This document shows, one piece after another, positions 26,196 through 33,892 of a DNA stretch of 64,000 bases. The notes under the pieces were generated by a model that saw nothing but the letters and a program-made list of their open reading frames with translations, was not told the origin of the DNA and did no database searches. The first letter of the stretch is position 1, and each line of letters starts with the position of its first letter. This DNA comes from Nocardioides coralli (GTDB lineage: Bacteria > Actinomycetota > Actinomycetes > Propionibacteriales > Nocardioidaceae), in the NCBI RefSeq assembly GCF_019880385.1, contig NZ_CP082273.1, positions 248,001-312,000 of the forward strand, given 5' to 3'. Position numbers and translations under genes: made by a program.

Positions 26196-26840
26196 GTGAC
26201 CGACGGGACCTTCACGACGACCGGGGTCTTCGTCTGCTTCGAGGGCGGCGAGGGTGCGGGCAAGTCCACGCAGTCCGAGGCGCTCGCCGGGTGGCTCACC
26301 GAGCTGGGCTACGCCGTGCGGCTGACGTTCGAGCCCGGCGACACCCCGGTGGGCAAGCAGCTGCGTGGCATCGTCCTCGACCCGGCCACCGGCGCGCTCT
26401 CGCCCCGCACGGAGGCACTGCTCTACGCCGCCGACAAGGCCGAGCACGTCGACACCCTGGTGCGCCCTGCGCTCGACCGGGGCGAGGTCGTGATCACCGA
26501 CCGCTACGTCGACTCCTCGATCGCCTACCAGGGCGCCGGCCGCGTGCTCGACCAGGCCGAGGTGGCCCGCCTGCAGCGCTGGGCCACGGCCGACCTCCGC
26601 CCCCACCTGACGGTGGTGCTCGACGTCGCCCCGGCAGACGGGCTGGGCCGCTTCGAGGGCCGCGACCGCATCGAGGCCGAGTCCGTGGAGTTCCACGAGC
26701 GGGCGCGCCAGGCGTTCCTCGCGTTCGCGGCGGCCGACCCCGACCACTACCTCGTGCTCGACGCGCGGGCCCCCGTCGACGAGATCGCGGCCGCCGTCCG
26801 CCAGCGCGTCCAGCCGCTGCTGGGGCAGGCCACCCGGTGA
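26196..26840 (+). CDS. tmk: Thymidylate kinase
   Basis: 214 residues, normal length. P-loop FEGGEGAGKSTQ (about 15-26), the DRY-type motif ITDRYVDSSIAYQG, and a GRFEGRDRIEAE segment in the LID region. It phosphorylates dTMP to dTDP in DNA precursor synthesis. GTG 26196 is supported by TAGGGT 6 bases upstream. It overlaps holB by GTGA, so a nucleotide kinase and a replication clamp-loader subunit are co-expressed, as in many bacteria. Confidence 0.96.
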   Translation: MTDGTFTTTGVFVCFEGGEGAGKSTQSEALAGWLTELGYAVRLTFEPGDTPVGKQLRGIVLDPATGALSPRTEALLYAADKAEHVDTLVRPALDRGEVVITDRYVDSSIAYQGAGRVLDQAEVARLQRWATADLRPHLTVVLDVAPADGLGRFEGRDRIEAESVEFHERARQAFLAFAAADPDHYLVLDARAPVDEIAAAVRQRVQPLLGQATR

Positions 26841-28009
26841 CGGCCGTGCAGCAGCCCGCCCCCACCGTCTGGGACGACCTCGTGGGCCAGCACCGCGTCG
26901 TCGAGGCGCTGCGGCACGCCGTGGCCGGGAAGGGCATGTCCCACGCCTGGCTCTTCACCGGGCCGCCCGGGTCCGGCCGGTCCAACGCCGCGGTCGCCTT
27001 CGCTGCCGCACTGCAGTGCGAGCAGGGGGGGTGCGGCGCGTGCCACGAGTGCCGCACCGTGCTCAAGGGCTCCCACGCCGACGTCACCATGGTCCGCACC
27101 GAGAAGCTCTCCATCGGCGTCGACGAGGTGCGCGAGCTGGTCCGGCGCTCCGCACTGGCCCCGGTCGGGCGGCGGTGGCAGATCCTCGTCGTCGAGGACG
27201 CCGACCGGCTCACCGAGCAGGCCTGCAACGCCCTGCTCAAGGCCATCGAGGAGCCCACCGACCGCACCGTGTGGATGCTGTGTGCCCCCACCGTCGAGGA
27301 CGTCCTGCCCACCATCCGCTCGCGGACGCGCCTGGTCTCCCTCACCACCCCGGTGGCGCGGGAGGTCGCCGGCTTCCTGGTGCGGGTCGACGGCGTCGAG
27401 GAGTCGCTGGCGGCGTACGCCGCTCGCGCCAGCCAGGGGCACATCGGTCGTGCCCGCGCCCTCGCCCGTGACCCCGAGACCCGGGAGCGCCGCAACCGGG
27501 TGGTCGCGATCCCTGCCCGGCTCACCTCGCTCGGCGCCTGCCTCGCCGCGGCCACCGAGCTGGCCGAGACGACCAAGACCGAGGCCGACGCCATCACCTC
27601 CGAGCTCGACAGCCGTGAGCGGCAGGACCTGGCCGAGGGGTTCGGGGTGGTGGAGCGCGGCAGGCGTCCGCGCGAGTACGCCCCCGCGCTGGCCGCACTG
27701 GAGAAGAGCCAGCGCACGCGCGCGAAGCGGCGCCACCTCGACGTCGTCGACCGCAGCCTCATGGACCTGGTCTCGGTCTACCGCGACGCGATCGCGCTGG
27801 CTGCGGGGGCGCCCGGGGAGCTGGTCAACGAGGAGCTGCGCGACCAGGTGTCCGGGATGGCGGAGGAGTCCTCGGCCGAGCTCAACCTGCGCCGGATCGG
27901 GTGGATCTTCGAGGCCCGCGAGCAGATGCTGGAGTTCAACGTGCCGGTCGCGCTGGCGCTCGAGTCGATGATGGTGGCGCTGAAGCTCCCCGAGGGTGCG
28001 CGTCGGTGA
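26837..28009 (+). CDS. holB: DNA polymerase III delta-prime subunit
   Basis: 390 residues from GTG 26837. AAA+ clamp-loader protein with GQHRVVEALRHAV, a P-loop variant TGPPGSGRSNAA, a four-Cys zinc module (Cys58, 63, 66 and 69 in CEQGGCGACHEC) and ILVVEDADRLTEQACNALLK. The P-loop has Arg in place of the catalytic Lys, as expected for delta-prime, which does not hydrolyse ATP. SRT in TIRSRTRLVSL is the arginine-finger motif. It overlaps the next gene by GTGA. Confidence 0.94.
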   Translation: MTAVQQPAPTVWDDLVGQHRVVEALRHAVAGKGMSHAWLFTGPPGSGRSNAAVAFAAALQCEQGGCGACHECRTVLKGSHADVTMVRTEKLSIGVDEVRELVRRSALAPVGRRWQILVVEDADRLTEQACNALLKAIEEPTDRTVWMLCAPTVEDVLPTIRSRTRLVSLTTPVAREVAGFLVRVDGVEESLAAYAARASQGHIGRARALARDPETRERRNRVVAIPARLTSLGACLAAATELAETTKTEADAITSELDSRERQDLAEGFGVVERGRRPREYAPALAALEKSQRTRAKRRHLDVVDRSLMDLVSVYRDAIALAAGAPGELVNEELRDQVSGMAEESSAELNLRRIGWIFEAREQMLEFNVPVALALESMMVALKLPEGARR

Positions 28010-29547
28010 GGCGGTTGCTCGCCGCCGCTCTCGCGGTGCTGCTCGTGGTGGGCGTCGGCGGCTGGCTGGTCGCGGGGGCGCTGGGCGGGGAGGACCCCCC
28101 ACCGCGTGAGCCGTGGTCGGCGGCTCCGCGCGAGCCCGGCGCCGGTGACGCCCCCGATCCCGACCTCGCCCGCTTCTACGGGCAGCAGCTGACCTGGACG
28201 CCGTGCGGCGACAAGGACTGCGCGCGACTCACCGTCCCGCTCGACTACGACCGTCCGGGCGGTCGCACCATCGAGCTGGCGTTGCTGCGGTCGCGCGCGC
28301 TCGGGCAGGCGCGCGGCGCCCTGGTGTTCAACCCGGGCGGTCCCGGCGCGCCCGGCACCGACTACGTCGCGCAGGCCGGGCGGCTCTTCGGCGCACCCCT
28401 GCGTCGCGCCTACGACATCGTCGGCTTCGACCCTCGCGGCACGGGCGAGAGCGCCCCGGTCGACTGCCTCTCCGACGCCGAGCTCGACCAGTTCCTGGCC
28501 CTCGACCCGAGCCCCGACGGACCGGCCGAGGTGCGCGCCTACACCCGCTGGCTGGACCGGTTCGGTCGCGGGTGCGTCGAGAGCGACGCCGAGCTCGCCG
28601 CCCACGTGTCCACCGTCGAGACGGCGCGCGACCTCGACGTGCTGCGGGCCGCCCTCGGCCAGGCGCACCTCGACTACCTGGGGGCCTCCTACGGCACCGC
28701 GCTCGGGGCGACGTACGCCGAGCTCTTCCCCGACCGGGTCGGCCGCCTGGTGCTCGACGCCGCCGTCGACGTCTCGCTCACGACGCGTGAGGCCAACCTC
28801 GGGCAGGCCCGTGGCTTCCAGCAGGCCCTCGAGGCCTACATCAGCGACTGCGTCGACAACGTGGACGGCTGCTACCTCGGCGATTCGGTCGACGAGGGGC
28901 TCGACCTGGTCGCCGGGCTGCTCGCCGAGGTCGACCGGTCGCCGCTGCCGACCGCGTCCGGCCGCGAGCTGACGGTGGGCCACGCGGTCTACGGCATCGC
29001 GCTCCCGCTCTACGACCGCAACCTGTGGTTCCTCCTCAGCCAGGCGCTGCGGGCGGCCGGGGACGGCGACGGCACGGCCCTGCTCGCCCTCGCCGACCTC
29101 TATGCCTCGCGCACGCCCTCGGGCTACTCCGACAACAGCCGCGAGGCGTTCCTGGCGATCAACTGCCTCGACGACCCGACCGCGGTGCCGCCGGCCGAGG
29201 TCCGTGCCCAGCTCGACGACTTCCGGGAGGCCTCCCCGACGTTCGGCGACTTCTTCGCGTGGTCGCTGGCCGGCTGCCGGGGTCAGGTGGCCGAGTCGAC
29301 CGAGCCCGACCTCGAGATCGACGGCAGTGGTGCCGCGCCGATCCTGGTGATCGGCACCACCCGCGACCCCGCCACGCCCTACGCGTGGGCCGAGGCGCTG
29401 GCCGCCCAGCTCGACAGCGGCGTGCTGCTCACCCGCGAGGGCGACGGCCACACCGCCTACAACAGCGGCAACAACGACTGCATCGACGACGCCGTGGAGG
29501 CCTACCTCGTCGAGGGCACGGTCCCCGAACCCGGCACCACCTGCTGA
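28006..29547 (+). CDS. Secreted TAP-like alpha/beta-hydrolase (tripeptidyl aminopeptidase family)
   Basis: 513 residues from GTG 28006. The N-terminal membrane/signal helix (about 4-27) is followed by a Pro-rich linker, so the enzyme is exported or anchored. The alpha/beta-hydrolase fold has VFNPGGPGAPGTDYV (oxyanion region), VGFDPRGTGES, nucleophile Ser228 in GASYGTALG, Asp454 in TTRDPATP and His482 in GDGHTAY. The C-terminal TAP-like domain is present. Relatives remove tripeptides from secreted proteins. An equivalent gene follows holB in Streptomyces (SCO3540). Confidence 0.92.
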   Translation: MRRLLAAALAVLLVVGVGGWLVAGALGGEDPPPREPWSAAPREPGAGDAPDPDLARFYGQQLTWTPCGDKDCARLTVPLDYDRPGGRTIELALLRSRALGQARGALVFNPGGPGAPGTDYVAQAGRLFGAPLRRAYDIVGFDPRGTGESAPVDCLSDAELDQFLALDPSPDGPAEVRAYTRWLDRFGRGCVESDAELAAHVSTVETARDLDVLRAALGQAHLDYLGASYGTALGATYAELFPDRVGRLVLDAAVDVSLTTREANLGQARGFQQALEAYISDCVDNVDGCYLGDSVDEGLDLVAGLLAEVDRSPLPTASGRELTVGHAVYGIALPLYDRNLWFLLSQALRAAGDGDGTALLALADLYASRTPSGYSDNSREAFLAINCLDDPTAVPPAEVRAQLDDFREASPTFGDFFAWSLAGCRGQVAESTEPDLEIDGSGAAPILVIGTTRDPATPYAWAEALAAQLDSGVLLTREGDGHTAYNSGNNDCIDDAVEAYLVEGTVPEPGTTC

Positions 29548-29584
29548 CCCACCGCCGAGCCGTCACTCGTGCTGGTTCACGACC

Positions 29585-29619
29585 CGCCGAGCCGTCACCG
29601 CGGACGCACCGGCTCGGCG
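29585..29619. terminator. Hairpin between convergent genes
   Basis: CGCCGAGCCG (29585-29594) pairs with CGGCTCGGCG (29610-29619). It spans the last codons and stop of the LysR gene and could stop transcription from both sides. The left arm belongs to a 15-bp direct repeat, also present at 29552-29566. Confidence 0.45.
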
Positions 29620-30521
29620 ATCGACTGGATCCGCTTGGTCGCCAGCTCGATCATCAAGGTGGCGGCCGGGGACAGCGTGGCCCCCGAGCGGTGGACCACG
29701 GCGAAGGTGTCGAACTGCCGCGGCCTGAGCGGCGCGAGCCCTGCCCCCGGGGCCAGCCGGGGCAGCAGCTGCTCGGCCGCCCCCCGCGGGATCACGGAGT
29801 CCGCGAGGCCCATGCCGACGAGCTCGACCGCGGTCTCGACGTCCTCGACCTCGATCCTGGTCTGCGGGTTGCGGCCCGTGCCGTGCAGCATCTGGCGCAG
29901 GATCATCCGGGTCGAGTCCTCGGCTCGCCACGTCGTCTCCGGCATGACGAGGGACGCTCGCGAGAGCCGCTCGGCGGTCACCGGGCTCGCGAGCCTCGCC
30001 GGGTCGGTGCTCACGTAGACCAGCTCGTCCCGGGCGACCGGGGTGACCGACATCCCCTCGCTGGACACCAGCGGGACCGCGATCATCGCGGCCTCGAGTC
30101 GTCCTCGGCGCAGGTCGTCCTGCACCTCGTTGGAGTTCTGGCCGATCAGCTCGACCCGTACGCCGGGGTGGTGCCGCAGCACGTCGGCGACCAGTCCGGC
30201 ACCGGCGTAGAGGCGGGCCGTGCCGAACATGCCGAACCGGATGGTCCCGGTCTCGAGCCGGCTGACGCTCTGCACGGCCCGCCGGGCGTCGTCGGCCGCC
30301 GCGAGGGTCCGCTCGGCGTGGGGGCGCAGCTCGTCGGCGACCGTGGTGGGCACCACTCCCCGACCCACTCGCCGGAACAGCGGCGCACCGCAGGCCTTCT
30401 CCAGCAGCCGGATCTGCTCGGACACCGAGGGCTGGGCGTAGCCCAGCTCGGTGGCCGCGGCGGTGAGCGACCCGTGCTCGTAGGCGGCGAGGAAGCAGCG
30501 CAGCTGGTGCAGCGAGAACAT
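29595..30521 (-). CDS. LysR-family transcriptional regulator
   Basis: 308 residues. N-terminal winged helix-turn-helix (about 1-62, with GSLTAAATELGYAQPSVSEQI as recognition region) and a LysR substrate-binding domain (about 90-300). It is divergent from the zinc-ribbon gene at 30623, the usual LysR layout, with an inverted repeat AGACA-N11-TGTCT between them. The effector is unknown. The nearest candidate target is the small zinc-ribbon protein. No metabolic operon adjoins it. Confidence 0.93.
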   Translation of the reverse strand: MFSLHQLRCFLAAYEHGSLTAAATELGYAQPSVSEQIRLLEKACGAPLFRRVGRGVVPTTVADELRPHAERTLAAADDARRAVQSVSRLETGTIRFGMFGTARLYAGAGLVADVLRHHPGVRVELIGQNSNEVQDDLRRGRLEAAMIAVPLVSSEGMSVTPVARDELVYVSTDPARLASPVTAERLSRASLVMPETTWRAEDSTRMILRQMLHGTGRNPQTRIEVEDVETAVELVGMGLADSVIPRGAAEQLLPRLAPGAGLAPLRPRQFDTFAVVHRSGATLSPAATLMIELATKRIQSIAEPVRPR

Positions 30522-30548
30522 AGGTGTCTCCTAGGGATCCTGCTGGAA

Positions 30549-30569
30549 AGACAGGCTACCTCTATGTCT
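30549..30569. promoter_or_regulatory. Candidate LysR operator (T-N11-A type)
   Basis: AGACA (30549-30553) and TGTCT (30565-30569) form an inverted repeat with an 11-base spacer. It lies 28 bp upstream of the LysR start, in the divergent gap. The spacing is that of the LysR T-N11-A box. A second perfect palindrome, TCACCATGGTGA, lies at 30579-30590. Confidence 0.4.
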
Positions 30570-30622
30570 CGGAGTGGGTCACCATGGTGATGAGAGCAGT
30601 CGAGACAACCCGAGGAGGAACC

Positions 30623-30802
30623 GTGTTCGCCCACCACTGCACCGAGTGTGACCGCCGCCAGCTGATCTTCCCGACCCAGGTCCGGGGCATCGTCAACAGC
30701 GAGCACGGCATCGTCGTCGACTTCCGCTGCTGGTGCGGCGCCGAGCAGCGCCTGGTGACCGGCCGGGCTGCCCGCGGAGCCCTCACCCCTCACGCGGCCT
30801 GA
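30623..30802 (+). CDS. Small zinc-ribbon-like protein, unknown function
   Basis: 59 residues from GTG 30623, chosen because a perfect CGAGGAGGAA site lies just upstream. The protein starts MFAHHCTEC and later has FRCWCGAEQ, giving two Cys pairs (CxxC at 6-9 and CxC at 36-38) plus nearby His residues. This is consistent with a single structural zinc. The tail is basic and Ala-rich. It is divergent from the LysR gene and probably its target. No named family is recognised. Confidence 0.7.
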   Translation: MFAHHCTECDRRQLIFPTQVRGIVNSEHGIVVDFRCWCGAEQRLVTGRAARGALTPHAA

Positions 30803-30851
30803 GGCCGGGCGGCGGCGGCCCGCCGTTTTCGCCGCCTACGCGCGCCGTCCG

Positions 30852-30857
30852 TATACT
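30852..30857 (+). promoter_or_regulatory. -10 element for tRNA-Thr
   Basis: TATACT, the best -10 match in the window, predicts a start near 30864 and a 28-base leader before the tRNA. The -35 region (TTCGCC, 18 bp upstream) is weak. Three CCCGGG units between promoter and tRNA can form small hairpins. Confidence 0.55.
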
Positions 30858-30891
30858 CACCCGGGTTGCCCGGGCTGGTCCCGGGCAGCGC

Positions 30892-30964
30892 GCCGCCTTA
30901 GCTCAGTCGGTAGAGCGATTCACTCGTAATGAATAGGTCGTCGGTTCGATTCCGACAGGCGGCT
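30892..30964 (+). tRNA. tRNA-Thr (anticodon CGT)
   Basis: 73-base cloverleaf. The acceptor stem GCCGCCT/AGGCGGC (30892-30898 with 30957-30963) has discriminator T30964, and CCA is not encoded. The D arm is GCTC..GAGC. The anticodon stem is ATTCA/TGAAT with loop CTCGTAA and anticodon CGT (30925-30927), reading ACG. The T arm GTCGG-TTCGATT-CCGAC is complete. Streptomyces also has tRNA-Thr near the TAP-like gene downstream of holB. Confidence 0.97.
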
Positions 30965-31023
30965 CCGACCACGTCCTGGCCCTCCTGGGTCCTTCCCGCG
31001 GAGCCCATGGTGGCTCTGGCATC

Positions 31024-32208
31024 GTGCGGCCCGTGAGCCACGAACACCGCCACGCCCCGGCCGACCCCAGCGGGACACCTCGGCACGTGCAGGTCGTGCT
31101 GGCGGCGGTGATCGCTCCGCTCGTCGTGGCGACGGTGGCCGGCCTGGTGTTGCTCTGGCCATCGGAGGCGCCGCCCACCAGGGCGGACGACCTGGGGTCG
31201 GCGAGCGCGCGGGGGTCGGTGGTCTCGGTCGAGGAGTGCGGCCGCGGCCAGGCCGGCTGCCGGGCGCGGGTCGCGGTGTCCGCCGGCGAGGGCGCCGGGA
31301 GCGAGGTCGACGCGTTCGTGCCCTTCGGCCCGGGAGCGCCCGAGGTCGAGGTCGGGGACGACCTGATTCTCAGCTACGTCGGGCAGGCGCCACCCGGCGA
31401 GCGCTACTCGTTCCAGGACTTCGACCGGCGGCAGCCTCTGCTGTGGTTGTCGGGTCTCTTCGTGGTGGCGGTCGTCCTGTTGTCGCGGTGGCGTGGCGTC
31501 GCGTCCCTGGTCAGCCTGGGCTTCTCGTTGCTGGTGCTCACGACCTTCACGTTGCCGGCGATCGTGGGCGGCGGTCCCCCGCTGCCCATCGCCATCGTCA
31601 CCGCCGCGACCATCATGGTGGTCACGCTCTACCTGTCCCACGGGGTGACGACGCGGACGAGTGTGGCGATGGTGGGGACGCTGCTCGCCCTGGTGCTGAT
31701 CGGCGTCGTCGGCAGCGTGTTCACCCGCCTCGGCGACTTCACCGGCCTCGGCGACGAGGGTAGCCAGTACATCGCGGCCGTCGCCTCGGGCATCGACCTG
31801 AGCGGCCTGCTGCTCGCCGGCCTGGTCATCGGCGCGCTCGGCGTGCTCGACGACGTCACCGTGACCCAGGCGGCCGCCGTGTGGGAGCTCGCCGACGCCG
31901 AGCCGTCCGCCACCCGACGGTCCGTCTTCGCCCGTGCCATGCGGATCGGACGGTCGCACGCAGCGTCCACGGTCAACACCCTCGTGCTGGCGTACGTCGG
32001 GGCGACCCTGCCGCTGCTCCTCATCTTCTCCGTCATCGAGCTGCCCTTCGGGGTCGCGGTCAGCCAGGAGCTGGTGGCCCAGGAGATCGTCCGCGGCCTC
32101 GTCGGTGGGTTGGGCATCCTCGCCGCGATCCCCCTCACGACGGCCATCGCGTCCGTCGCGGCCGTCGTCCGCACCGGGGCCGAGCGCGAGGATCGGCCAG
32201 CCGGGTAA
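31024..32208 (+). CDS. YibE/F-family membrane protein
   Basis: 394 residues from GTG 31024 (GTG 31033 is an alternative). One N-terminal helix (about 23-45) is followed by an extracytoplasmic segment of about 90 residues and then seven or so helices (from about 138 on). The region GSQYIAAVASGIDLSGLLLA followed by IGALGVLDDVTVTQAAAVWE is characteristic of YibE/F. The family's function is not established; transport or a role near peptidoglycan/lactococcal yibEF-type loci has been suggested. It stands alone here. The start has no clear ribosome site. Confidence 0.85.
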   Translation: MRPVSHEHRHAPADPSGTPRHVQVVLAAVIAPLVVATVAGLVLLWPSEAPPTRADDLGSASARGSVVSVEECGRGQAGCRARVAVSAGEGAGSEVDAFVPFGPGAPEVEVGDDLILSYVGQAPPGERYSFQDFDRRQPLLWLSGLFVVAVVLLSRWRGVASLVSLGFSLLVLTTFTLPAIVGGGPPLPIAIVTAATIMVVTLYLSHGVTTRTSVAMVGTLLALVLIGVVGSVFTRLGDFTGLGDEGSQYIAAVASGIDLSGLLLAGLVIGALGVLDDVTVTQAAAVWELADAEPSATRRSVFARAMRIGRSHAASTVNTLVLAYVGATLPLLLIFSVIELPFGVAVSQELVAQEIVRGLVGGLGILAAIPLTTAIASVAAVVRTGAEREDRPAG

Positions 32209-32248
32209 TCGGGGTGCGTCCGGAGCCGCGGTGCCCCAGGCTGGCCTG

Positions 32249-32791
32249 GTGCAGCGCCCCTCCCGACCCGTGGTCCTGGTCGAGGGCGCCAGCGACGCAG
32301 CGGCGCTGCGCGCGCTCGCGCGGACGTGGGACCTGGCCGAGGACCTCGAGATCGTCGTGCTGGGCGGTGCGACCAACGTCGCGCGCGAGGCGCGGCGGCT
32401 GCGTGCGGCGTACGGCGCGCCCGTGCTGATCGGCCTCTGCGACGCCCGCGAACGGCGCCACCTCGAGCGGGTCGACCCTCCCCTCGACACGGTGCTGGTC
32501 TGCGACCGGGACCTCGAGGACGAGCTGTTCCGCGCGGCGGGCCTGCCGGCGGTCGTGGCGGCCATCGAGGAGCTCGGCGACGCCGTTGCCTGGCAGACGT
32601 TCCGCGGCCAGCCCGAGTGGCGCGGGCGACCGATCTCAGACCAGCTGCGGCGGTTCGCGGGGACGCGTTCGCGCCGCAAGCAGCTGCTGGCCGAGCGGGT
32701 CGCCCGCCGGCTGACGCGCGAGACCACGCCCGCGGTCCTCGCCGCGCTGCTGGAGGCCGTGGCGACCCGCGTGCCCGACCCTCAGGCGTGA
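32249..32791 (+). CDS. TOPRIM-domain protein (OLD-type nucleotidyl transferase/hydrolase fold)
   Basis: 180 residues from GTG 32249. VVLVEGASDAAALRAL (about 8-23) is the TOPRIM Glu motif. Acidic pairs follow in GLCDARERR and LVCDRDLEDELFRAAG. The ATPase domain of full OLD proteins is missing, so this is a stand-alone TOPRIM protein, common but uncharacterised in actinobacteria. A nuclease or nucleotide-processing role is only inferred from the fold. The C-terminus is basic and helical. It converges on the ElaA-type gene with a 10 bp overlap. Confidence 0.75.
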   Translation: MQRPSRPVVLVEGASDAAALRALARTWDLAEDLEIVVLGGATNVAREARRLRAAYGAPVLIGLCDARERRHLERVDPPLDTVLVCDRDLEDELFRAAGLPAVVAAIEELGDAVAWQTFRGQPEWRGRPISDQLRRFAGTRSRRKQLLAERVARRLTRETTPAVLAALLEAVATRVPDPQA

Positions 32792-33216
32792 GGACGTCGC
32801 ATGGGCACGTGGGGGATGCCGTCCTCGAGGAACTCCTCGCCGTCGACGACGAAGCCGTGCGAGGCGTACCACCCCTGCAGCGGCGCCTGCGCGTCCAGCA
32901 CCACGTCGCGGCCCCGGCAGACCTGCAGCGCCGTGTCCATCACGACGTCGGCCAGGCCGCGGCCGCGCGCGGACGGCGCGAGCACCACGCGGCCGATGCG
33001 CCACACCGCGCCGTCGTCGAGCACGCGCCCGTAGCCGACCACCCGCTCGTCCTCCCTCAGCACGACGTGCCGGGTCCCCGGCTCGTCGTCGCGACCGTCC
33101 AGGTCGGCGTAGGGGCAGGCCTGCTCGACGACGAAGACGTCCTGGCGCAGCCGCCAGCAGGCGTACGCCGTCGCAGCGTCGAGCCCGGCGAACGGCACGG
33201 CCTCGGCGGTGATCAT
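32782..33216 (-). CDS. ElaA-type GNAT N-acetyltransferase
   Basis: 144 residues, single GNAT domain. ACWRLRQDVFVVEQACPYADLDGRD at the N-terminus (shown here as the ElaA pattern RxxVFVVEQxCPYxDxDxxD) is diagnostic. The acetyl-CoA pyrophosphate loop follows as RVVLAPSARGRGLAD. The acceptor is unknown. ATG 33216 overlaps the region carrying the ECF41-type promoter on the opposite strand. Confidence 0.88.
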   Translation of the reverse strand: MITAEAVPFAGLDAATAYACWRLRQDVFVVEQACPYADLDGRDDEPGTRHVVLREDERVVGYGRVLDDGAVWRIGRVVLAPSARGRGLADVVMDTALQVCRGRDVVLDAQAPLQGWYASHGFVVDGEEFLEDGIPHVPMRRPHA

Positions 33217-33226
33217 GCGGCGACCC

Positions 33227-33253
33227 TGTCACACGACCGGCACCTCCGGTGTC
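33227..33253 (+). promoter_or_regulatory. ECF41-type sigma-factor promoter
   Basis: TGTCACA (33227-33233) followed after 16 bp by TGTC (33250-33253) matches the ECF41 promoter (TGTCACA, then CGTC) with one mismatch in the -10. It predicts an mRNA starting near 33260, about 50 bp before the decarboxylase-like gene and the ECF41 sigma gene. Autoregulation of this operon is the standard ECF41 arrangement. Confidence 0.65.
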
Positions 33254-33310
33254 TCCAGGGCGAGCGAGAAGCCAGCCGAGCTGGCAGACGAGACCGACCT
33301 GGAGGAAGCC

Positions 33311-33892
33311 ATGCCCAGCACCAGCACGTTCCGAGTCCCCCCGGCAGCCCTCACCGGCGTCCTCGGCCGGGCGCTCGGGTGGTACGCCCGGCGCACCTTC
33401 GGCGAGGTCCCCGACAACGCGCGTGTCCTCTGGCACCACCGGCGGGTGCTGCGGGCGGTGCTCGGCTTCGAGCAGCGCGTGCAACGGTTCGACGCCCTGG
33501 ACCCCCACCTGAGGACCTACGCGGTGATGGCCGCCGCCGGCAGCGTCGGCTGCTCGTGGTGCCTCGACTTCGGCTACTTCATGGCCCGCGAGGACGGGCT
33601 CGACCTGGCCAAGGTGCGGGAGGTCCCCCGCTGGCGTGAGGCCTCGGTGTTCACCCCGCTGGAGCGTCGTGCCATGGAGTACGCCGAGGCGATGTCCGCC
33701 ACCCCGCCCACCGTGACCGACGCGATGGTGGACCGGCTCCGGCGCGACCTCGGCGACGAGGCGGTCGTCGAGCTCACGATGATGGTGGCCATCGAGAACC
33801 AGCGCTCCCGGTTCAACGCCGCCATGGGGCTGGCCAGCCAGGGGTATGCGGACGTCTGTGAGCTGCCGCTGGCCGTAGCCTCGACCGCGTGA
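33311..33892 (+). CDS. Carboxymuconolactone decarboxylase / AhpD-like protein, ECF41 partner
   Basis: 193 residues from ATG 33311, with GGAGGAAG upstream. The all-helical AhpD/CMD fold has a redox CxxC pair in GSVGCSWCLDFGYFMA (about 77-92). The same fold serves in alkylhydroperoxidase reduction. Such genes are the most frequent conserved neighbours of ECF41 sigma factors. It overlaps the sigma gene by GTGA and is preceded by the ECF41-type promoter, so it is probably the main target of that sigma factor. Confidence 0.9.
   Translation: MPSTSTFRVPPAALTGVLGRALGWYARRTFGEVPDNARVLWHHRRVLRAVLGFEQRVQRFDALDPHLRTYAVMAAAGSVGCSWCLDFGYFMAREDGLDLAKVREVPRWREASVFTPLERRAMEYAEAMSATPPTVTDAMVDRLRRDLGDEAVVELTMMVAIENQRSRFNAAMGLASQGYADVCELPLAVASTA
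33876..33881 (+). promoter_or_regulatory. Candidate internal -10 element before the sigma gene
   Basis: TAGCCT ends 7 bases before GTG 33889. It lies inside the end of the upstream coding region, so the sigma gene may also be made from a leaderless transcript. Confidence 0.35.

Noticed and set aside
30892..30964. tRNA-Thr as an integration site with a downstream mobile element
   Set aside because: No integrase, no second copy of the tRNA 3' end and no change in gene character was seen downstream.
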